Source: Candidatus Kaiserbacteria bacterium
GTDB lineage: Bacteria > Patescibacteriota > Minisyncoccia > Phycocordibacterales > UBA2100
Reading direction: 5' to 3'
Length of the DNA stretch: 54,675 nucleotides
Assembly: GCA_023267655.1 (NCBI GenBank)
Contig: JAHFMV010000005.1
Span: 13,200 to 67,874 of the forward strand
Shown: in pieces, positions 37,600 to 46,724 of the stretch
How positions within the stretch are numbered: the first letter of the stretch is position 1
How the letters are laid out: each line of letters opens with the position of its first letter
Position numbers and translations under genes: made by a program
The notes under the pieces: model-generated
Database searches by the model: none
Seen by the model: only the letters and a program-made list of their open reading frames with translations
What the model was told of the DNA's origin: nothing

Positions 37600-38766
37600 T
37601 TAGATTGCCAAATCCACGGTCACCAAATCCGATACTTTTGATCCGTCCGGCGCCGTGCATTCGATAGAATAGGTCGTCGCACCCGAAAGCGGCACCGTCG
37701 ATGCGCCGCCGGAGAGCGTCATGTGAGAGAAATTTGGCCCCGATACGGTGCAATCAATGACGCCAACTGATTTCCAGAAAATATACGTGCGCGTGCCGAG
37801 CCGCACCGACGCCGGCTCCGCCCAGATGGTCGCTGACGGCGTGCCCGCAACCGCCGGTATTGGGATCGTCGGTTTTTGTTTTGTCGTGGGGATTTTTATC
37901 GTCCCACCCACATTTACCTGCGGCGTGATGATGCCGACTTGGTAACCGCCAAATTTGCACAATCCGTCGAAAAACGCACTCGGGATGACTTTGGAGATAA
38001 TACTTTGTGCCCACGGTCGCGTCGCACAGAGCCGACCGGCGACAGATGCCGCACCAATTGCATTTAGGGCATTGCCGCCAAAAAATCCGGCGACTTCGCT
38101 CACGCCGTCTTTCAAATTAGCAACGATCGTCGCTCCCGCGCCCCCGATACGGATCACACCGGTCAGATTCGCCGTTGTTGTCGGCACGATGGGTGCGGCG
38201 CCCGAATCATCCGTCTGCGCCGTCGCGGTTGCATTGACAAGAAAATTACTAACGCCGCCGGTTGACTTGTTTAAATTATCAAATGCGGATCCCGAGTCGC
38301 TTGTCCCCGCATTAAAGTACGCAGACGTATCGAAAATGCTGCCCGATCCAGTGTCATAGCCGCCGCCACAGCCGGCCGGAGACGATGAGCCGGTTGCGCC
38401 GCCAGCCGCGCACGGGTCCGGCATCATCATCATGGACATCTTGGGCATAGGCATCGGAATCATGGGAAGCATTGGCGCCATGCCGCCGGTGGATTCCCCG
38501 TGGCATTTCTGATCAGCGAGACAATGGCCCGAGGTAACAAAGCCGCTCGTGGTATCCGAGCACGGGCACATAAATTTATTTGGTCCGCCGATACAGCCCT
38601 TAGGTCCCATGATCATGCCGCAGGGGCACGGAGGGATTGCGGGAATACATTGAAGATCAGCGTCATTGCCGACCGCCCGCGCAGGAGTAGGGGCAAAACT
38701 AACGGCAGTGAAGATACAGAACACAAGAATACCGATGTATGTCATCCGAAAGATTGAACGACTCAT
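37600..38766 (-). CDS. Secreted Cys-rich, Met/Pro-rich protein with Ig-like C-terminus (family member 2)
   Basis: 388 residues. Signal peptide (MTYIGILVFCIFTAVSFAPTPARA), Cys-rich start (LQCIPAIPPCPCGMIMGPKGCIGG, FMCPCSDTTSGFVTSGHC, KCHGE), the Met/Pro run MLPMIPMPMPKMSMMMMP, a Gly/Ser/Thr-rich part, LKDGVSEVAGFFGG...GRLCATRPWAQSIISKVIPSAFFDGLC, and a C-terminal Ig-like domain (VRLGTRTYIFWKSVGVIDCTVSG...VTVDLAI). Its latter half is homologous to the next gene's product. TACCAT lies 7 nt before the ATG. Function unknown. Confidence 0.75.
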   Translation of the reverse strand: MSRSIFRMTYIGILVFCIFTAVSFAPTPARAVGNDADLQCIPAIPPCPCGMIMGPKGCIGGPNKFMCPCSDTTSGFVTSGHCLADQKCHGESTGGMAPMLPMIPMPMPKMSMMMMPDPCAAGGATGSSSPAGCGGGYDTGSGSIFDTSAYFNAGTSDSGSAFDNLNKSTGGVSNFLVNATATAQTDDSGAAPIVPTTTANLTGVIRIGGAGATIVANLKDGVSEVAGFFGGNALNAIGAASVAGRLCATRPWAQSIISKVIPSAFFDGLCKFGGYQVGIITPQVNVGGTIKIPTTKQKPTIPIPAVAGTPSATIWAEPASVRLGTRTYIFWKSVGVIDCTVSGPNFSHMTLSGGASTVPLSGATTYSIECTAPDGSKVSDLVTVDLAI

Positions 38767-38786
38767 ATTGAAAATGGTAGCACGAA

Positions 38787-40064
38787 TTAAATCGACAAAT
38801 TCACGGTGACGCTGTCGCTCACAACCTTCCCGCTTGCATCACAATCAATAGTAAACGTCGTCGGACCCGTAATCGGCACCGTCGCGCCGCCGCCGGAGAG
38901 CGAATGCTGTTCAAAGCTCGGGCCGGTGATGACACATGAATCGACGTTTTTTGTCGTCCAGAAAATCTTTGTGCGCGTCGAGAGCCGCACTGAATCAGGA
39001 TCTGCCCAAATGTCGACTTCTGCGGCAGGCGCGGGCGGACCTTTCTGCACTGGTTTTGCGACCGGTATTTGTGTTGAAACGAATCCTTTTTGCGGCGCAC
39101 CACCTTGCATCTCGACTGCGCCGACTTGTAAACTGAGCCGCGAACAGAGCGCGTCAAAGAATGGCGTGAGAACCTTTGCGAGAAAACCAGATGCCCATGG
39201 TCGTGCCGTACACAAGCGACCAAAGAACGTCTGCTGCGAACCCAAAGTGTCGGTGCTGAAAAATCCTGCGAACTCTGAAAGCCCGTCTTTGATGTTTGCG
39301 ACAAATGTTTCTGCGAAGGTTGCGCTGCTCCCCCCTGCGTTTGACGCACCGCCTTGCGGCACATTCGCAAGACCATTCGCGTTTGACGAACTTGCAAGCG
39401 CCGGATTGAGCGCGAGAGCGAGACCTCCTATGGTGTTGCTTGAAGCATCGGATGAACCGCCACCGCTTGCCTGCAACAGATCGGCAAGTTGCTGCGAGAC
39501 AGGCGTCGCGCCGTCATTTGAGAAATCCGCAATCGGCGTCTGTGCGATCGTATCCGAAACCGGATTGGGATTGTAGATAGCGCACGGGTCGCTCGAGTAT
39601 GTTGTTACCGCGTAGTAGTTCGTACAGCCGGTGTAATATTGCGGCGGATAGTAGGGCGCAGGTTGAGCGGCAGCGTTCTTGCCCAACTGCGAGAGTGTCG
39701 CGACAAGTCCAATAACCTGAATGATAGTGCCCAGCTGGATCGTGCCGCCGCCGATGCCTTGCCCCGTCGTGACACGACACTCGCTCGGTGCGCCACATTT
39801 GCCGCTTACGGTATATCCGTTGCTCGTTGTCGTGCACGTAATCGTTGCGCAGTAGTTTGGCTTCGTCGCATCGATGTTTTGACAGCCTTTGCACGTGTTG
39901 TTGGCGGAATTGTTGAGCGCCTGGCTTAAGAGGAGTCCTGCGCCAACACCGATGCCAAATGGCACGGCGTTTTGCGCCACGGTCGTTGCGCTCGCGATGA
40001 GTGGCGTACACAACAGCACGCTCGCGAGCACTGATCCTATAAGTCGCACGTATCGCTTCCTCAT
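38787..40064 (-). CDS. Secreted Cys-rich protein with Ig-like C-terminus (family member 3)
   Basis: 425 residues. Signal-like helix (LIGSVLASVLLCTPLIASATTVA), CKGCQNIDATKPNYCATITCTTTSNGYTVSGKC, a hydrophobic stretch at ~110-125, a Tyr/Pro/Asn-rich part, IKDGLSEFAGFFS...FGRLCTARPWASGFLAKVLTPFFDALC and an Ig-like end (VRLSTRTKIFWTTKNVDSCVITG...VTVNLSI). It is paralogous to the gene at 37600-38766 and encoded 20 nt upstream of it, so a tandem duplicate; the Met/Pro run is missing. TACAAT (40071-40076) is 6 nt before the ATG. Confidence 0.75.
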   Translation of the reverse strand: MRKRYVRLIGSVLASVLLCTPLIASATTVAQNAVPFGIGVGAGLLLSQALNNSANNTCKGCQNIDATKPNYCATITCTTTSNGYTVSGKCGAPSECRVTTGQGIGGGTIQLGTIIQVIGLVATLSQLGKNAAAQPAPYYPPQYYTGCTNYYAVTTYSSDPCAIYNPNPVSDTIAQTPIADFSNDGATPVSQQLADLLQASGGGSSDASSNTIGGLALALNPALASSSNANGLANVPQGGASNAGGSSATFAETFVANIKDGLSEFAGFFSTDTLGSQQTFFGRLCTARPWASGFLAKVLTPFFDALCSRLSLQVGAVEMQGGAPQKGFVSTQIPVAKPVQKGPPAPAAEVDIWADPDSVRLSTRTKIFWTTKNVDSCVITGPSFEQHSLSGGGATVPITGPTTFTIDCDASGKVVSDSVTVNLSI

Positions 40065-40097
40065 CGTCCTATTGTATCGCTTCTTCCCGATGTTTTT

Positions 40098-40730
40098 TTA
40101 TTGCGTGAGGACAAACCGCTCGAGTGCGTATTCCAAATTCTCACCGCGGCGGCGGGCTGCGTGCGGGAGTTCGGCGAGTGATGCAACCAGCCCGGCGGCG
40201 CGAGTACGCGCCGCCGGCGACGACTTCAAAAACATATCCTTCGCCGCCCAAAACAAGACGCCGTGAATCGCCTCCGGCGCACTTCCCTTCGCAATTTCTC
40301 GCATATACCCAACCCACAAAGCCTTTTTATCCGCCGCACGCAGCGCATTCGCCATCACAAAAATGCTCGAATCGCGCTCCTTTTTTGGCGCATCGAATTT
40401 CTCCACCGTCTCGGCGTACTTTTCTAATTTCTTGCGCACATCCGCAAGCGGCTTTTCTTCAAATATGAAAACATCCTCGTCCGATTTCGAAAGCCGCTCA
40501 AGATTTTCGCTCAAAACGTCGCACAATTCCAGATTCACACACACATTTTCAAACACCAACACCCTTTTGCCACCGAACATTCCCCCGCCTTGGAGTGATG
40601 CTTTCAAATCATCGATAGTATTTGCGTCCGTAATCCGCACAACATTAGCCTTTTTTGCGACCTTCTCAATAGCAGCACTCATCTTCGCGCGCGCCTTATC
40701 TCTGTCAGTGCCGAGGTAGAGGTAAATCAC
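40098..40730 (-). CDS. holA: DNA polymerase III delta subunit, short form
   Basis: 210 residues: MIYLYLGTDRDKARAKMSAAIEKVAKKANVVRITD, GGMFGGKRVLVFENVC, VFIFEEKPLADVRKKLEKYAETVEKFDAPK, then the helical part ending RRRGENLEYALERFVLTQ. This is the delta pattern, the clamp-loader wrench. Usual delta is ~340 residues, so this lacks much of the middle and C-terminal collar. Assignment rests on the N-terminal pattern and is moderate. Confidence 0.65.
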   Translation of the reverse strand: MIYLYLGTDRDKARAKMSAAIEKVAKKANVVRITDANTIDDLKASLQGGGMFGGKRVLVFENVCVNLELCDVLSENLERLSKSDEDVFIFEEKPLADVRKKLEKYAETVEKFDAPKKERDSSIFVMANALRAADKKALWVGYMREIAKGSAPEAIHGVLFWAAKDMFLKSSPAARTRAAGLVASLAELPHAARRRGENLEYALERFVLTQ

Positions 40731-40754
40731 TAGTCAACTATAGCACATTTTGTA

Positions 40755-40783
40755 TTGACATATCTCCTACATAGACGTAGAAT
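40755..40783 (+). promoter_or_regulatory. Consensus promoter of the J-domain gene
   Basis: TTGACA (40755-40760), exact 17-nt spacer, TAGAAT (40778-40783). The leader is ~25 nt with AGGAGG before a GTG start, in contrast to leaderless genes. Confidence 0.75.
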
Positions 40784-40815
40784 ACATTTCGGCAAACACG
40801 CGTTAGGAGGCTACT

Positions 40816-41145
40816 GTGACAACAGTTCAGATCGTGCTCATATGCATTCTAGTTGTGTGTGTTCTCCTGCTGGTAGGATGCTTCTGGCTCCTCTGGTGGA
40901 TGGCTCACGAACCAACGCCACATAAGGGCTCTGAGGGGCAAGCCCAACCGTCTACGCCGCCCAAGCGATCATGGCGTTCAGTGCTAAGCCTTGGCGATGA
41001 CGCGACCCTCACCGATGCGCGCCGAAAGTTCCTAAAAATAGCGAAGGAAACGCACCCTGACGCCGTTGGAGCAGATGCTAACCTCGAACGATTCAGCGAA
41101 GCAGAGCGCGCATACAACGACGCCGAAAAGGAACTAAAGAGTTGA
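40816..41145 (+). CDS. Membrane-anchored J-domain protein
   Basis: 109 residues from a GTG start, AGGAGG 6 nt upstream. N-terminal transmembrane helix (VQIVLICILVVCVLLLVGCFWLLWWM), a linker (20-50), then DATLTDARRKFLKIAKETHPDAVGADANLERFSEAERAYNDAEKEL with the HPD motif of DnaJ-type co-chaperones. It would recruit DnaK to the membrane. A hairpin (41151-41174) terminates it. It has its own consensus promoter. Confidence 0.8.
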   Translation: MTTVQIVLICILVVCVLLLVGCFWLLWWMAHEPTPHKGSEGQAQPSTPPKRSWRSVLSLGDDATLTDARRKFLKIAKETHPDAVGADANLERFSEAERAYNDAEKELKS

Positions 41146-41150
41146 GTCAG

Positions 41151-41174
41151 GGCCCCACGGTGCGCTGTGGGGTC
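41151..41174 (+). terminator. Terminator hairpin of the J-domain gene
   Basis: GGCCCCAC-GGTGCGCT-GTGGGGTC (one G-U pair), just after the stop; also faces the polA 3' end. Confidence 0.65.
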
Positions 41175-41178
41175 CGAA

Positions 41179-43587
41179 TTATTTTTCGATCAGTTTCATG
41201 AGCCCCCAATCTTTTCCCTCTTTCGCCTCAGCAACAATTGGCACACCGGAGAGTTCTTTTTCAGGCGCGACACTCTCCATAACTTCACGAATTTCTTTTG
41301 CCGCTTCTTTGGCCACTTTCTCGTCGACTTCGTAAACGAGTTCGTCGTGGACTTGGAGAATGAGTTTTACTCTCTCCTCCCATTTCTTTTCCTTGATCAT
41401 CTCGTCGGCTTTCACCATCGCGAGCTTGATGATATCGGCCTGCGTGCCTTGAATCGGCGCATTTACCGCGAAGCGTTCCGCCTGCGAGCGCAGCATGGGA
41501 AGCGTTGATTTGAAGCCCGGAAGATACCGGCGTCGGCCAAAGACTGTTTCGACATAGCCGAGACGCTCGGCATCGCGCTTTGTTTTCTCGATCCACTTGG
41601 TTAGCTGCGGAAATTGTGCAAAATATTGATCGAGATAGTTTGATGCTTCGTCGCGCGTCACGTTTCCACCGAGATTCTGGCGCAAGGCGTTGACGCCCAT
41701 GCCGTAGAGGATGCCGAAGTTGATTATTTTTGCGCGGCGACGCATTTCACGATCAACTCTCTCAGGTGCTACACCGAATACGTTTGCAGCGACTGCAGTA
41801 TGAATGTCTTCACCTTTTTTAAAGACTGATATTAATTTTTCATCGCCGGAGAGTCCTGCCGCGACGCGCAACTCAATCTGCGAATAATCGATCGAGATAA
41901 GAACGCTCCCCTTCGGTGCATTGAAGGCACCTCGGATGCGGCGGCCGTATTCGGTGCGAATGGGAATGTTTTGCAGATTCGGATTTTGGCAGCCCATGCG
42001 ACCCGTCACCGTGCTGTTTTGCAAAAATTCTGCGCGGAGGCGGCCATCATCGCCAATTAGCTCTATCATCTTCTCGACGTAGGTCGAGAGTAGTTTCTGT
42101 AGTTCGCGAAACTGCAGAATGTCCTCAATGATCGGATGCTGGTCTGAAATCTTCGCCAGCTCCTCTTCTTTTGTCGTGCGCTGCCCCGTCGCCGTCTTTT
42201 TTTGTTTGGCGGGAGTCAACTTCAATTCGTCGTAGAGGACGACGCCGAGTTGCTTCGGGGAGCTGATATTGAATTCGTGGCCAACATGTTTGAAGATACG
42301 TCCCGCAAGTTCTCCCAGCTCCTTACTATATTCCTTCGAAAGCTTCTGCAATTCCTTCTTATCAATCGCGACGCCGCGTGCGTTCATGTCTTCTACCACC
42401 GGAATCAGCGGTTTTTCAATATTCTCGTACACCTCGCGCAATCGGCCCGTTTCGCGCAGTTTTTTCTCGATCAGCACACGTGCTTCGGAGAACTTCTTCG
42501 TCTGCGCATAGTCGAGAATCTGCTGCAGTGTCGGATTCGTCATTTCAGAATTCACGAGCCAGAGCATAGTCGCCGTCTCCTTGAGTAGCCGTGCGTCAAC
42601 ATCTTCCGCCGCTGCTTCCGGCTCCGCCGCTGCGTCCGCTGCATCGAGGTTTTTGATGCGCGATCGCAAGCGCTCTTTGACCGAGCGGAATTCATACGTA
42701 TCGCACATTTTCTCGATCGAATCGATGTAATCAGTTACTTTCCACTCTTGCGCGGGCAATTTGAAATTAATCGGCGCCTCGGGATGAATTGTCGCCAGTT
42801 GTTTTGAAAACCGCGCGTCCTTTTCCCCTTCTTGCAGAAGTCCCACAATGCGCGTTTTTATTCCTGCTTTTTCAAACGCCGCTGGATTTTTCTTCAGCTG
42901 CGCATAGATCTCTTCAATCGAACCAAAGTTGGTAATGAGTTGCTCTGCCGTTTTTTCACCGATTCCCTTAATTCCCTTAATATTATCTGACGGATCGCCG
43001 CGAAGGCCTTTGTAATCGGGCACCAATTCGGGTCCGAAGCCATATCGCTCACGCACGCGATCTTCGTCGTAGATGATCGTATCGGTGATTCCTTGGCGCA
43101 AGGTAAAGACCTGTACTTTTTTTGCATCCACAAGCTGCAAGGTATCCAAATCCCCCGTCGCGATGATGATATCGACGTCCTTATTTTTCTTTAACGTGTG
43201 CACAATCGTGCCGATCATGTCATCGGCTTCAAAGCCGGGGCACGAGTACACCGGAATACCAAACGCTTCAAAAATCTCAGGCGCTTTTTTGAGCTGTTCG
43301 ATGAGCGCCGGATCAGTTTCTGCGCGATGCCCCTTGTAGTCTTCAAATAGCTTATCGCGGAACGTCCCGCCCGGCAGATCGCGCGCGGCCACGATGTAAT
43401 CAGGTGAGAGTTCGTCGATGGTCTTCAGGAGCATTGTCGTGAGACCATAGAGCGCACCCGTCGGTTCGCCACTGGAAGTCGCAAAATCCGGAATCGCATG
43501 AAAGGCGCGGTGCAAAATCGCGTGCGAATCGAGGAGGACAAGTCGCTTATGCCCGCTATCCTTTTTATTCTTTGTAGACGCCTTCAT
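41179..43587 (-). CDS. polA: DNA polymerase I, lacking a proofreading domain
   Basis: 802 residues. N-terminal 5'-3' exonuclease: LVLLDSHAILHRAFHAI, PGFEADDMIGTIVHTL, ATGDLDTLQLV, GVKGIGEKTAEQL-like helix-hairpin. C-terminal polymerase: RAEFLQNSTVTGRMGCQNPNLQNIPIR, motif A ISIDYSQIELRVAAG, motif B RRRAKIINFGILYGMG, motif C LQVHDELVYEV. Only ~100 residues separate the two parts, with none of the Asp/Glu motifs of 3'-5' exonuclease, so proofreading is absent. The ATG at 43587 overlaps tsaE by 23 nt; ATG 43605 is possible. Confidence 0.95.
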   Translation of the reverse strand: MKASTKNKKDSGHKRLVLLDSHAILHRAFHAIPDFATSSGEPTGALYGLTTMLLKTIDELSPDYIVAARDLPGGTFRDKLFEDYKGHRAETDPALIEQLKKAPEIFEAFGIPVYSCPGFEADDMIGTIVHTLKKNKDVDIIIATGDLDTLQLVDAKKVQVFTLRQGITDTIIYDEDRVRERYGFGPELVPDYKGLRGDPSDNIKGIKGIGEKTAEQLITNFGSIEEIYAQLKKNPAAFEKAGIKTRIVGLLQEGEKDARFSKQLATIHPEAPINFKLPAQEWKVTDYIDSIEKMCDTYEFRSVKERLRSRIKNLDAADAAAEPEAAAEDVDARLLKETATMLWLVNSEMTNPTLQQILDYAQTKKFSEARVLIEKKLRETGRLREVYENIEKPLIPVVEDMNARGVAIDKKELQKLSKEYSKELGELAGRIFKHVGHEFNISSPKQLGVVLYDELKLTPAKQKKTATGQRTTKEEELAKISDQHPIIEDILQFRELQKLLSTYVEKMIELIGDDGRLRAEFLQNSTVTGRMGCQNPNLQNIPIRTEYGRRIRGAFNAPKGSVLISIDYSQIELRVAAGLSGDEKLISVFKKGEDIHTAVAANVFGVAPERVDREMRRRAKIINFGILYGMGVNALRQNLGGNVTRDEASNYLDQYFAQFPQLTKWIEKTKRDAERLGYVETVFGRRRYLPGFKSTLPMLRSQAERFAVNAPIQGTQADIIKLAMVKADEMIKEKKWEERVKLILQVHDELVYEVDEKVAKEAAKEIREVMESVAPEKELSGVPIVAEAKEGKDWGLMKLIEK

Positions 43588-44008
43588 AACTGATCGTGCG
43601 TTCATCCTCTCCACTATAACGAAATGCGACCTGTATTGCACTCGCGGGCAGCGCACTTCCCGCCTGCTCCGGCCATTCCGTGAGAATCAGGTTTTTTGGA
43701 TCTTTGAGAAGATCGTCCCATCCGAGTACTTTGAGGTGATGTTCGCCTTTGAGCCGATACGCGTCGATATGGATGAGACGGTTGAATTTTTGTCCTTCGA
43801 GGGCATATATTTTCATAATGACAAACGTCGGACTTGTCACATGTTCGACAACCCCGAGCGCTTTTGCGACTCCTTTCACAAACGCCGTCTTCCCCGCACC
43901 CAAGTCTCCGGAGAGCGCGACAAGGGTCGCGCCCTCCGAGCGCGGTAAGAGGCCGCGCGCGAAGCGCGCGGCCTCGTCCTGCATTTCATTAAAACTGCGC
44001 ACAATCAT
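43565..44008 (-). CDS. tsaE: tRNA threonylcarbamoyladenosine biosynthesis protein TsaE
   Basis: 147 residues: P-loop VALSGDLGAGKTAFVKGVAKALG, HVTSPTFVIMKIY, LIHIDAYRLKG, LILTEWPEQAGSALP: all motifs of the TsaE ATPase needed for the t6A37 modification of tRNAs that read ANN codons. TATACA lies 6 nt before the ATG at 44008, selecting it over the GTG two codons earlier. It precedes polA with an overlap. Confidence 0.93.
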   Translation of the reverse strand: MIVRSFNEMQDEAARFARGLLPRSEGATLVALSGDLGAGKTAFVKGVAKALGVVEHVTSPTFVIMKIYALEGQKFNRLIHIDAYRLKGEHHLKVLGWDDLLKDPKNLILTEWPEQAGSALPASAIQVAFRYSGEDERTISYEGVYKE

Positions 44009-44029
44009 GTGCACTGTATACCGTATATT

Positions 44030-44584
44030 TCACTTCTTTGCAGCCCTATAGAGAATCATGCCTCCGAGAACATAAAGAATCGCATTAAGTGCAACTCCGA
44101 ACATGCCGATATATGAAATTCCGGTATCGCCTATGAGCGCTAGGACCCCCGAAAGCATGGCGCCAATGCCGTACCAAAGCGCAATGTCTCCAAACTGCGG
44201 TCGCATGCGTTGCACCGCCAAGCCGGTGAGCATAAAGGCGATAGCAAAGAGCGTTCCCATGAAAAAATTAAATGTGTCCCATGCAGGCGACGCGGCATAT
44301 TGCGGCAGGAGCGTAAATATTGCGTTTGAGGCATCGGAAAGTATGGAGAGCACGAGCGCAAGAAGCGCCATCATATGAAGCATAGCATTGTGGTATTTCG
44401 TGCCCACAATCGAAAGTCCATACCAATAGACAACATTCGCAAGTGCGCTCGCGGCGATGAGAAAAACACCGAGCCAGTAAGCATCGTTGTAGACATCGAG
44501 CCCCAAACACCATTCGTAGAGATATTCGACCGAAAGAGCGGCGCCGATGAAAGCGGCAACAGATGCGATAAACAACTTATTCAT
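44030..44584 (-). CDS. Polytopic membrane protein of unknown function
   Basis: 184 residues with about six transmembrane helices: KLFIASVAAFIGAALSVEYLYEW, YWLGVFLIAASALANVVYWYGLSIVG, LHMMALLALVLSILSDASNAIFTLLPQY, TFNFFMGTLFAIAFMLTGLAVQRM, LWYGIGAMLSGVLALIGDTGISYIG, ALNAILYVLGGMILYRA. No family recognised. TATACT (44592-44597) lies 7 nt before the ATG. It is divergent from pilB. Confidence 0.7.
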   Translation of the reverse strand: MNKLFIASVAAFIGAALSVEYLYEWCLGLDVYNDAYWLGVFLIAASALANVVYWYGLSIVGTKYHNAMLHMMALLALVLSILSDASNAIFTLLPQYAASPAWDTFNFFMGTLFAIAFMLTGLAVQRMRPQFGDIALWYGIGAMLSGVLALIGDTGISYIGMFGVALNAILYVLGGMILYRAAKK

Positions 44585-44630
44585 TACAGTAAGTATAGCC
44601 GCTCGTTTCCTGCGCTACAATGATATCCAC

Positions 44631-46325
44631 ATGGTCACACAATTCGACGAGAAAAAGCAAGGCGAGCGGCTGGACGAGCTGCGTCGCAAAGAAGAAGAGC
44701 AGCTCGCGACCATGCTCGCCGGCAAGTACGGCATTGGCTACGTCGATCTCACCTCAAAATCCATCGACACGGACGCCTTGCGCCTCATCCCCGAAAAAGA
44801 AGCGCGCGAAACAGAAACCGCTGCGTTTAAGAAAGTAAACAAAAAACTCCTCGTCGCCATGCGAGCGCCCGAGCGCGACAATGCGCTGCAAACAATCAAA
44901 AACCTCGAAGGTCTCGGCTACACCGTCGAAAAATACATGTGCTCGCGCGCGTCGCTCGATCACGCATGGGATCGCTATCACGATATTTCGTACGCGACGG
45001 AAACCGAAGCGGGCATTCTCACGCTTTCAAACGAAACGATTCAACGCATGCTGCAGGAATTGAAGACGCTCGATGATGTCCGCAGTCGCATCAAAGAACA
45101 CATCGCGAGCAAGGATACCCATCGCGTCTCGCACGCGCTCGAGATCACTATGGCCGGCGCGCTTTCGCTTGGCGCATCCGACGTGCACCTCGAGCCGGAA
45201 GAAGAAATTGTGCGTATGCGGTATCGACTCGACGGCGTCCTCGTCGAAGTCCTTCTGTTCGACTTCCCCACGTACGCGCTCATATCGAGTCGCCTCAAAC
45301 TGCTCTCCGGTCTCAAATTAAATGTGAAAAACGCCGCGCAAGACGGCCGCTTCTCGATCGTGGTCAACCAAAAAGAAATTGAAATTCGCTCCTCGGTTCT
45401 CCCTGGCGCGTATGCCGAAACGATCGTCATGCGTATTTTGGATCCGACGACAATCGCGCTCCCGTTTGAAAAATTGGGCTTCGACAAATACCTGATGGAG
45501 ATTTTCAATCGCGAAATCGCAAAGCCCAATGGCATGATTCTCAATACTGGCCCAACAGGTAGCGGTAAAACGACGACGCTCTACGCATTCCTAAGCAAAG
45601 TCACGACGCCGGAAATAAAAATCGTCACGATTGAAGACCCAATAGAATATCACTTGCCCGGCATCGTGCAGACACAAGTTTCAAAAGATTACACATTCGC
45701 CGCGGGACTCCGCTCGACGCTCCGCCAAGACCCCGACGTGATCATGGTTGGTGAAATCCGCGATGCCGAAGTCGCCTCAACGGCGGTGAATGCCTCCCTC
45801 ACCGGCCACCTCGTCTTCTCAACACTCCACACCAACGACGCTGCGGGTACTTTCCCCCGCCTCATCGACATGGGCGTGAATGCCGATATTCTCGGCGCCG
45901 CTCTCACCGTCGCGATGGCACAACGCCTCGTACGTCGCCTCTGTGAAAATTGCCGCGTTGCGACGCCCTTGAGTGCGGAGGATAAGAAGACACTTGCGCC
46001 GCTCCTCTCGAATATCCCGCACAAAGACGAACTCCCTGCGAACCAGGAAACCATGTGGCTTCCGAAAGGCTGCGAAAAATGCGGCGGCCTCGGGTACAAG
46101 GGTCGTATCGCGTGCGTCGAGGTCGTCCTCATGGATCGCGAAATCGAAGCGACTGTGCGCAAGACATCATCAGAGCGCGACATTTGGGCCGCCGCGAAGC
46201 ACCAACAAATCCGTCGCATGGCGCAAGATGGCGCGGTCAAAGTCTTGCAAGGCGTAACCTCAATCGAAGAATTGTCTCGTGTTGTTGACTTACACGACGA
46301 AGTCATGCTGGAGACTATCGCTTGA
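44631..46325 (+). CDS. pilB: Type IV pilus assembly ATPase PilB (GspE family)
   Basis: 564 residues: an N-terminal MshEN-like part (YGIGYVDLTSKSIDTDALRLIPEKEAR), SDVHLEPEEEIVRMRYRLDG, Walker A LNTGPTGSGKTTTLYAFL, IVTIEDPIEYHLPGIVQTQV (Asp box), Walker B DPDVIMVGEIRDAEVA, His box HLVFSTLHTNDAAG, and a four-Cys zinc site (CENC...CEKCGGLGYKGRIACVEV). It powers pilin polymerisation. TACAAT is 9 nt before the ATG. pilM-N-O is 20 kb away. Confidence 0.94.
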   Translation: MVTQFDEKKQGERLDELRRKEEEQLATMLAGKYGIGYVDLTSKSIDTDALRLIPEKEARETETAAFKKVNKKLLVAMRAPERDNALQTIKNLEGLGYTVEKYMCSRASLDHAWDRYHDISYATETEAGILTLSNETIQRMLQELKTLDDVRSRIKEHIASKDTHRVSHALEITMAGALSLGASDVHLEPEEEIVRMRYRLDGVLVEVLLFDFPTYALISSRLKLLSGLKLNVKNAAQDGRFSIVVNQKEIEIRSSVLPGAYAETIVMRILDPTTIALPFEKLGFDKYLMEIFNREIAKPNGMILNTGPTGSGKTTTLYAFLSKVTTPEIKIVTIEDPIEYHLPGIVQTQVSKDYTFAAGLRSTLRQDPDVIMVGEIRDAEVASTAVNASLTGHLVFSTLHTNDAAGTFPRLIDMGVNADILGAALTVAMAQRLVRRLCENCRVATPLSAEDKKTLAPLLSNIPHKDELPANQETMWLPKGCEKCGGLGYKGRIACVEVVLMDREIEATVRKTSSERDIWAAAKHQQIRRMAQDGAVKVLQGVTSIEELSRVVDLHDEVMLETIA

Positions 46326-46433
46326 ACGTTGCCGAGCGTCAAAAAATATCTTCGCGACTCTTGTTCTTCATGAAAATCAGTTGCGCACAGTAGTTTTTTG
46401 GGAAATTTTTTCAGTTTTTACACACCACGCAAC

Positions 46434-46470
46434 AAAATAGCATTGCACTTACGAGGCGCAATGCTATTTT
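46434..46470 (-). terminator. Rho-independent terminator of the minus-strand RNA gene
   Basis: AAAATAGCATTGC pairs with GCAATGCTATTTT around an 11-nt loop; perfect 13-bp stem with A/T tracts on both sides, so it can serve pilB as well. Confidence 0.85.
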
Positions 46471-46718
46471 GGAAAAAGAAATGTGATTGTGGAGACATCC
46501 TAATCCCATACGAGACTTCGTCTCGTCGGACGGACACGTCGGAGTAGCACATCCCCAAACGATGCTTTCAATGGATCATCGAAAGTCGGATAGAACCTAA
46601 GGAAAGGGGCAGTCAAACTGCCGAAGCGGCCGGCCGCCGCCATCCTCGGAGAAATCCTGGTATCGTTTGGAGATGTGCGTCCCTGACAAACAAAAAACGA
46701 CGTTGGGACGCCGTTCTG
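46434..46718 (-). ncRNA. Unidentified structured RNA gene, about 280 nt
   Basis: The minus strand carries a promoter (46725-46753), then a ~280-nt stretch without credible coding content, then a perfect terminator. A 17-bp stem GCACATCTCCAAACGAT (46661-46677) pairs with ATCGTTTGGGGATGTGC (46547-46563) using a G-U pair. It encloses hairpins around GGCAG-TTTGA-CTGCC (GGCAGT/ACTGCC), GCGGCCGGCCGC and CTTTC...GAAAG; CGAGAC-GAA-GTCTCG follows outside. Not RNase P, tmRNA or SRP by the motifs I know; 6S-like is possible. A 5' end of ~46718 is inferred. Confidence 0.6.
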
Positions 46719-46724
46719 CCGTGC

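Noticed and set aside
46434-46718. RNase P RNA, tmRNA or SRP RNA at this locus
   Set aside because: The core motifs (GAGGAAAGTCC, a tRNA-like end with tag frame, or the GGAAGCAGCC tetraloop region) are not present on either strand.
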